Source of the DNA: JAJTFW01 sp903922455
GTDB lineage: Bacteria > Bacteroidota > Bacteroidia > AKYH767-A > OLB10
DNA length: 64,000 nucleotides
Direction: 5' to 3'
Assembly (NCBI GenBank): GCA_943329665.2
Contig: CALQEU020000013.1
Coordinates: forward strand, 16,489-80,488
The notes beneath the pieces were generated by a model. The model was not told where the DNA came from. It was given only the letters and a program-made list of their open reading frames with translations, and did not search any database. Every line of letters begins with the position of its first letter. Within the stretch, counting starts at the first letter, position 1. Positions 60,063 to 64,000 of this stretch are shown here, piece after piece. The position numbers were made by a program, and so were the translations under genes.

Positions 60063-63000
60063 ATGAAAAAACTTCTTATCCTTCTTGTGCTCCTTCTTTT
60101 TGGATGGGTTCATGAATCCACAGCAAGCCACCTTATGGGTGGTGAAATTACGTGGGACTGTGTAAAAACAGGACCCAATATAGGTAAATTTATTTTTACT
60201 GTAAAAGTTTATCGAGATTGTAATGGAATTCCAGGGCAAGCGAGTATCCCTTTAACAACTAATGCACCAGTAGGCGCAATTAATTGCCTCCTTGTTTCTC
60301 AAACAGATATTTCACCGGATGGTCCAGGCTGCCCAACATGTGCTGTTCCTTTAGGGTATGCAAATGCAGTTGAAGAATTCGTTTATCGTTCAGCACCACT
60401 TTTTCTTAACGGTGTGCCCCCAGCTGCAGGCTGGAATTTTTGGTGGACATCTTGTTGCAGAAATGGATCGATTGTTAATTTAGGTGCTGCCGGTACTGGA
60501 GATTTCACACTTCGAGCCTATATGTATTCATACAATGCAACTAATACAAATCCGTGTTTTGACTCATCACCTCAATTTGCTGAAAAACCTCAATTAGGTA
60601 CCTGTACTAGAAATCAAACTTCTTATAACCACAATGCCATTGACACTGAAATTGATTCGTTGGTTTATTCTTGGGGCAATCCTCTTCAAGCGACCTTAGG
60701 AAGTAATTATCCTTTTGCTTTTAATTATAGTGCAACAAGTCCGCTTCCAGGGCCTGCCATTAACCCCTTGAATGTAGCAGCGGTAATGAATCCATCCACT
60801 GGAGCGGTATCCTTTACTAGCTACACACCTGGAGCTTTCGTTACGGTAACAAAAGTATCAGCTTATAAATGTGGAATATTAGTCGCAGAAATTTTTCGTG
60901 AAATTCAAATTGCATTACTGGCAAATTGCATAATTGCTCAACCTCCTGCGGTTCCCGCTACTGTTTACAATAAGCCACCAAATGTTCAAGATTTATTGGG
61001 AAATCCATTAAGCGCCATTATTGATACGGTTTATGCTGGCGACACGATTGAATTTGATATTATCGCTTTCGATTTTGAAGCATTGCCCGCTTCTGCAGGT
61101 GGCGGACCACAAAGTTTAAGTTTGAGTGCCACTGGTTCGCAATTCGGAACAAATTTTACAAATTCTTCTGCGGGTTGTTTATTTCCTCCTTGCGCTATAT
61201 TAACGCCTCCTTTGATTGATACAGTAGCCCCTATTACTACTTTATTTTTTCCACTTACCCTTCAAACTAAATTTTATTGGATTACCGATTGTAATCATTT
61301 GCCAAGAAATTTAGGTTGCGTAAATTTATCCAGCACCTATAATTTTGTACTGAAGACCTACGATAACTTTTGTCCATCCCCAGCCGTAAACTTTAATACA
61401 TTAACTATTGTAGTTCTTGCTCCACCAGCTGTTAAGGGGGCTCGCATGAAATGTGCAGATGTACTTCCCAATGGAAATGTGAATTTAACTTTCCTTCCAC
61501 CTATCGACACCGGCGAGGCGGATACCAATCAATTCTTTAAAGCATTTTATGTATTCCGCTCGACAACAGGAACCGCTGGACCCTATACCTTATTAGATAG
61601 TTTAAAAGGATTTAGAATTACTAATTACGACTCGGTAATTACTTATAGTGATGTAACAGCAAATGCGAATTTAGGTGCAGCTTCTTATTATTTGACCACG
61701 CGTTCGGGTTGTGATTTGGAGCAAAGATTAGTGAGTGATACCATCAGTACTATGTTTTTGCAAGTAACTCAAGTTGGTTTTGATGCTTCTTTAACTTGGA
61801 CACCCTTAATGACTCCGCTTGAAGCTAGTTCTACAGGTAAATATTATATTTGGCGAGAACAGCCACCAGCAGGTAGCGGAAATTGGAATCTAATTGATTC
61901 CACAACTAACCTATCTTATTTAGATCCCGTATTTGTTTGTGATGATTCTATCAATTACAGAATTCAAGTAGTAGATACTTCAGCAGCCAATTGCATTTCT
62001 CGCTCTAATATTAATGGTACACAATTACAAAGTGCTATTCCGAATATTACATCACCAAGTTTACGCTCAACTGAAGTATTAGCAAATGGTGATGTCGCTT
62101 TATGTTGGGTCGGTACTATTGACACTGCAGGATATTTTTCTCAGTATTCGGTTTATCATTCTTTAAACAAAGCGGGACCGTTTGTAAATGTGGGTAATGT
62201 TTCAGTTTACGCAACGAATGCGTTTACTCATGTGGGAGCTAATGCTAATAATCAAATTAATTATTATTATTTAACGCTTACAGCAGGTTGTGACGCCACT
62301 AGTTTAGATGAAACGGATGTACTAACCAGTGACACCTTAGCCTCCATGCTTTTATTGTTAGATAATAGTACGGTTGGCTTTGCAGATTTAAATTGGAATG
62401 CAATTCGAAAACCTTTACCTGCCACTAGCACTGGAAATTATATTATCAATAGAAGAATTGCACCTGGAGCATGGGCCGTAATTGGAAATACAGTGGATAC
62501 TTTTTACAGAGATGTAGTGATCCTTTGTGACACCGCTATTCAATACCGAGTAGATATTGGGGATGCTTCCGCTTGTTTATCGAAATCATCTGAAGAAGTG
62601 GATCAATTTACTTCACTTGGAGATATCATTGTGAATCCAGATTTACGCTGTTTAGCTGTACAGCCCAATGGAGATGTTCAGATTTCATGGATAGCACCCG
62701 CCGACCCGAATAATTTCTTTGCTGGTATTCAAATTTATCATTCTGCAGCAGCTGGTGGACCTTTTGCCCTTGTAGGAACAGTAACAAATTATGCTACCAC
62801 TTCCTGGTTACATGTAGGGGCAAATGCCAACACCGCCATTCAATATTATCATTTAGTTTCCTTGTCGGGTTGTGACGGCTTACAAACTAATGGCGGAACA
62901 AGCAGTACTTTGGCTACTATGTTACTTTCTGTGAACAATGCTGCGCTGGGTTCTGCAATCCTTAATTGGAATGCAATGATTACTCCTGGGTTGGTTAGTG

Positions 63001-64000
63001 CTCCAGGGCCTTTTAGAGTATTGAGAAGAAGTACAGGGATTGGTGCCTATGTTCAGATAGGAACTACCGCTTTACTTACTTATACCGATGCGATTACAAC
63101 ATGTAATGTTCCTTATGAATACAGAGTAGAATTAGATGACAATGCACCTTGCACTTCAATTAGTTCCGCTGATAATGACGTCTTTACTTATCTTGGAAAT
63201 GTTATTCCCAATCCGAATTTAAGATGCGTAAGTGTATTAGCCAATGGAAACATTCAACTTACATGGGAAAATCCTTCACCAGTAACCTTTACCGATTTTA
63301 ATGAATATGAAGTTTGGAGAAATAATGGAGCTGGCTTTACACTGATTGATTCTGTTAGTAATAGTGCATTGAATACGTATACCGATGTTATTGCAAATGG
63401 AAATGCTCAATCCTATTCTTACTATTTAGTCACTCAAAGTGGATGTACGGGACAGTCTACTGTAGGTACTAACGGCAATACAATGAGTTCAATTTTCTTA
63501 GCAACGGCTGGAATATTAGGTCAGGCTAATTTAAATTGGTCCGCATTATGTTCACCGTTATTACCTTCCGCAGTGGGTGGCCAATACAATGTATTCTCCA
63601 CTTACAATGCATTAGGTACATTACAAGGAATTGGAAATACTCCAACTTTATTGTTTAATCATCCTATTAACGATTGCGACACGAACATCAGTCATCAAAT
63701 TTCAGTAGATGATAATTTAGGTTGTACATCTAGATCAAATATTGCAACGAATCCATATACTTACATTGGTAACATCGTGAATAATCCTGATTTGCGTTGT
63801 GTGAATGTTTTAGCAAATGGCCAAATTCAATTGACTTGGATTACACCTACAGGTTCTAATGATGAATTCAACGAATTCGAAATCTTTAGAAACAACGGTG
63901 CTGGTTTTGTGCTGTATGATTCGGTAAGCAATTTCGCTCAAACATCATGGACGGATGCATTAGCCAACGGTAATGCGCAATCATACAGCTACTATATGCG
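60063..64000 (+). CDS. Giant secreted repeat protein, 5' part (cut by window edge)
   Basis: At least 1,312 codons open to the window end. Signal peptide about 1-21 (MKKLLILLVLLLFGWVHEST, then ASHLMGGEITW). The first 450 residues are Cys/Asn-rich; SHLMGGEITWDC...FTVKVYRDCNG is typical of the N-termini of large Bacteroidota surface proteins. From residue about 459 the sequence consists of tandem units of about 190-205 residues that each open with a line such as NPDLRCVNVLANGQIQLTWI. Unit starts are at 61437, 62052, 62634, 63210 and 63783. Units look like two fibronectin-III-like folds each. I expect a T9SS sorting or gliding-motility-associated end beyond the window. No stop codon, so partial. 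Confidence 0.8.
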   Translation, partial: MKKLLILLVLLLFGWVHESTASHLMGGEITWDCVKTGPNIGKFIFTVKVYRDCNGIPGQASIPLTTNAPVGAINCLLVSQTDISPDGPGCPTCAVPLGYANAVEEFVYRSAPLFLNGVPPAAGWNFWWTSCCRNGSIVNLGAAGTGDFTLRAYMYSYNATNTNPCFDSSPQFAEKPQLGTCTRNQTSYNHNAIDTEIDSLVYSWGNPLQATLGSNYPFAFNYSATSPLPGPAINPLNVAAVMNPSTGAVSFTSYTPGAFVTVTKVSAYKCGILVAEIFREIQIALLANCIIAQPPAVPATVYNKPPNVQDLLGNPLSAIIDTVYAGDTIEFDIIAFDFEALPASAGGGPQSLSLSATGSQFGTNFTNSSAGCLFPPCAILTPPLIDTVAPITTLFFPLTLQTKFYWITDCNHLPRNLGCVNLSSTYNFVLKTYDNFCPSPAVNFNTLTIVVLAPPAVKGARMKCADVLPNGNVNLTFLPPIDTGEADTNQFFKAFYVFRSTTGTAGPYTLLDSLKGFRITNYDSVITYSDVTANANLGAASYYLTTRSGCDLEQRLVSDTISTMFLQVTQVGFDASLTWTPLMTPLEASSTGKYYIWREQPPAGSGNWNLIDSTTNLSYLDPVFVCDDSINYRIQVVDTSAANCISRSNINGTQLQSAIPNITSPSLRSTEVLANGDVALCWVGTIDTAGYFSQYSVYHSLNKAGPFVNVGNVSVYATNAFTHVGANANNQINYYYLTLTAGCDATSLDETDVLTSDTLASMLLLLDNSTVGFADLNWNAIRKPLPATSTGNYIINRRIAPGAWAVIGNTVDTFYRDVVILCDTAIQYRVDIGDASACLSKSSEEVDQFTSLGDIIVNPDLRCLAVQPNGDVQISWIAPADPNNFFAGIQIYHSAAAGGPFALVGTVTNYATTSWLHVGANANTAIQYYHLVSLSGCDGLQTNGGTSSTLATMLLSVNNAALGSAILNWNAMITPGLVSAPGPFRVLRRSTGIGAYVQIGTTALLTYTDAITTCNVPYEYRVELDDNAPCTSISSADNDVFTYLGNVIPNPNLRCVSVLANGNIQLTWENPSPVTFTDFNEYEVWRNNGAGFTLIDSVSNSALNTYTDVIANGNAQSYSYYLVTQSGCTGQSTVGTNGNTMSSIFLATAGILGQANLNWSALCSPLLPSAVGGQYNVFSTYNALGTLQGIGNTPTLLFNHPINDCDTNISHQISVDDNLGCTSRSNIATNPYTYIGNIVNNPDLRCVNVLANGQIQLTWITPTGSNDEFNEFEIFRNNGAGFVLYDSVSNFAQTSWTDALANGNAQSYSYYM
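61437..64000 (+). repeat. Tandem protein-coding repeats within the giant gene (about 190-205 codons each)
   Basis: Unit starts at 61437, 62052, 62634, 63210 and 63783 give periods of 615, 582, 576 and 573 bp. The aligned first lines are GARMKCADVLPNGNVNLTF, SPSLRSTEVLANGDVALCW, NPDLRCLAVQPNGDVQISW, NPNLRCVSVLANGNIQLTW and NPDLRCVNVLANGQIQLTW. The periods converge toward 191-192 codons as units become more alike. Confidence 0.85.

Noticed and set aside
60054..60239. Minus-strand frame at the start of the giant gene
   Set aside because: Antisense to the promoter-supported signal-peptide gene, no protein features.
1..64000. tRNA and rRNA genes
   Set aside because: No cloverleaf with a GGTTCGA-type T-loop or rRNA-like sequence was found by eye on either strand; a tRNAscan search would be decisive.

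Overview
The window is AT-rich chromosomal DNA from a member of the Bacteroidota, probably a free-living Flavobacteriales- or Sphingobacteriales-like lineage. The evidence is direct: genes are preceded by the Bacteroidota-type -7 element TAnnTTTG instead of Shine-Dalgarno sites; two secreted proteins end in type IX secretion (T9SS) type A sorting domains; the T9SS outer-membrane protein PorQ is encoded; and a very large extracellular repeat protein runs off the right edge. No tRNA, rRNA, CRISPR array, prophage or intact insertion sequence was seen.

Layout. 1-7.2 kb: the start of an LptF/LptG permease (minus, cut by the window edge), an unknown protein, a START-like protein with a histone-H1-like tail, a small membrane protein, a SanA/YdcF protein, LolD, and a VWA-like membrane protein, followed by a duplicated cluster of REP-like palindromes. 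7.2-12 kb: a compact minus-strand operon DoxX - TauE/SafE - CDF transporter - universal stress protein, then an M23 peptidase. 12-14.6 kb: a cell-division/RNA locus with a small coiled-coil protein, zapA, a structured RNA that looks like 6S RNA, and rny. 14.8-24.1 kb: a plus-strand surface-polysaccharide cluster (flippase, methyltransferase, three glycosyltransferases, UDP-GlcNAc 2-epimerase, O-antigen ligase/polymerase, DegT aminotransferase, initiating sugar transferase). 24-27.3 kb: a SirB1-like protein, a decayed fragment of an elongation factor G gene and an unknown 384-residue protein.

27.3-37 kb: mostly minus-strand housekeeping genes: rnz, a T9SS cargo protein, a STAS protein, pyrB, pyrR, rpsA, ispH, cmk, a tiny T9SS-sorted protein and a GNAT/FemAB-like protein. 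37-45 kb: prolyl oligopeptidase, a lipoprotein, DinB, EbfC, two POT peptide transporters and a thioredoxin-like protein. The protease and the transporters could together make and import short peptides (inference). 45-52 kb: a beta-barrel-like protein, pfkA, a Nudix hydrolase, pyrD, then mntR-mntH with a clear inverted-repeat operator, and smpB. 52-60 kb: porQ, glyA, a sugar nucleotidyltransferase, a second YdcF protein, a nitronate monooxygenase-like enzyme and a pair of M16 peptidases (one catalytic, one lacking the zinc motif). 60-64 kb: the truncated giant repeat protein.

The most interesting signals are (i) the 6S-like RNA between zapA and rny; (ii) TAnnTTTG boxes only 4-7 nt from several start codons (lolD, M23 peptidase, cmk, smpB, ydcF-like, the VWA gene), which predict leaderless mRNAs; (iii) the MntR operator overlapping the mntR promoter; (iv) the H1-tail/START-like fusion; and (v) the twin palindrome clusters together with other palindromes shared between distant intergenic regions.
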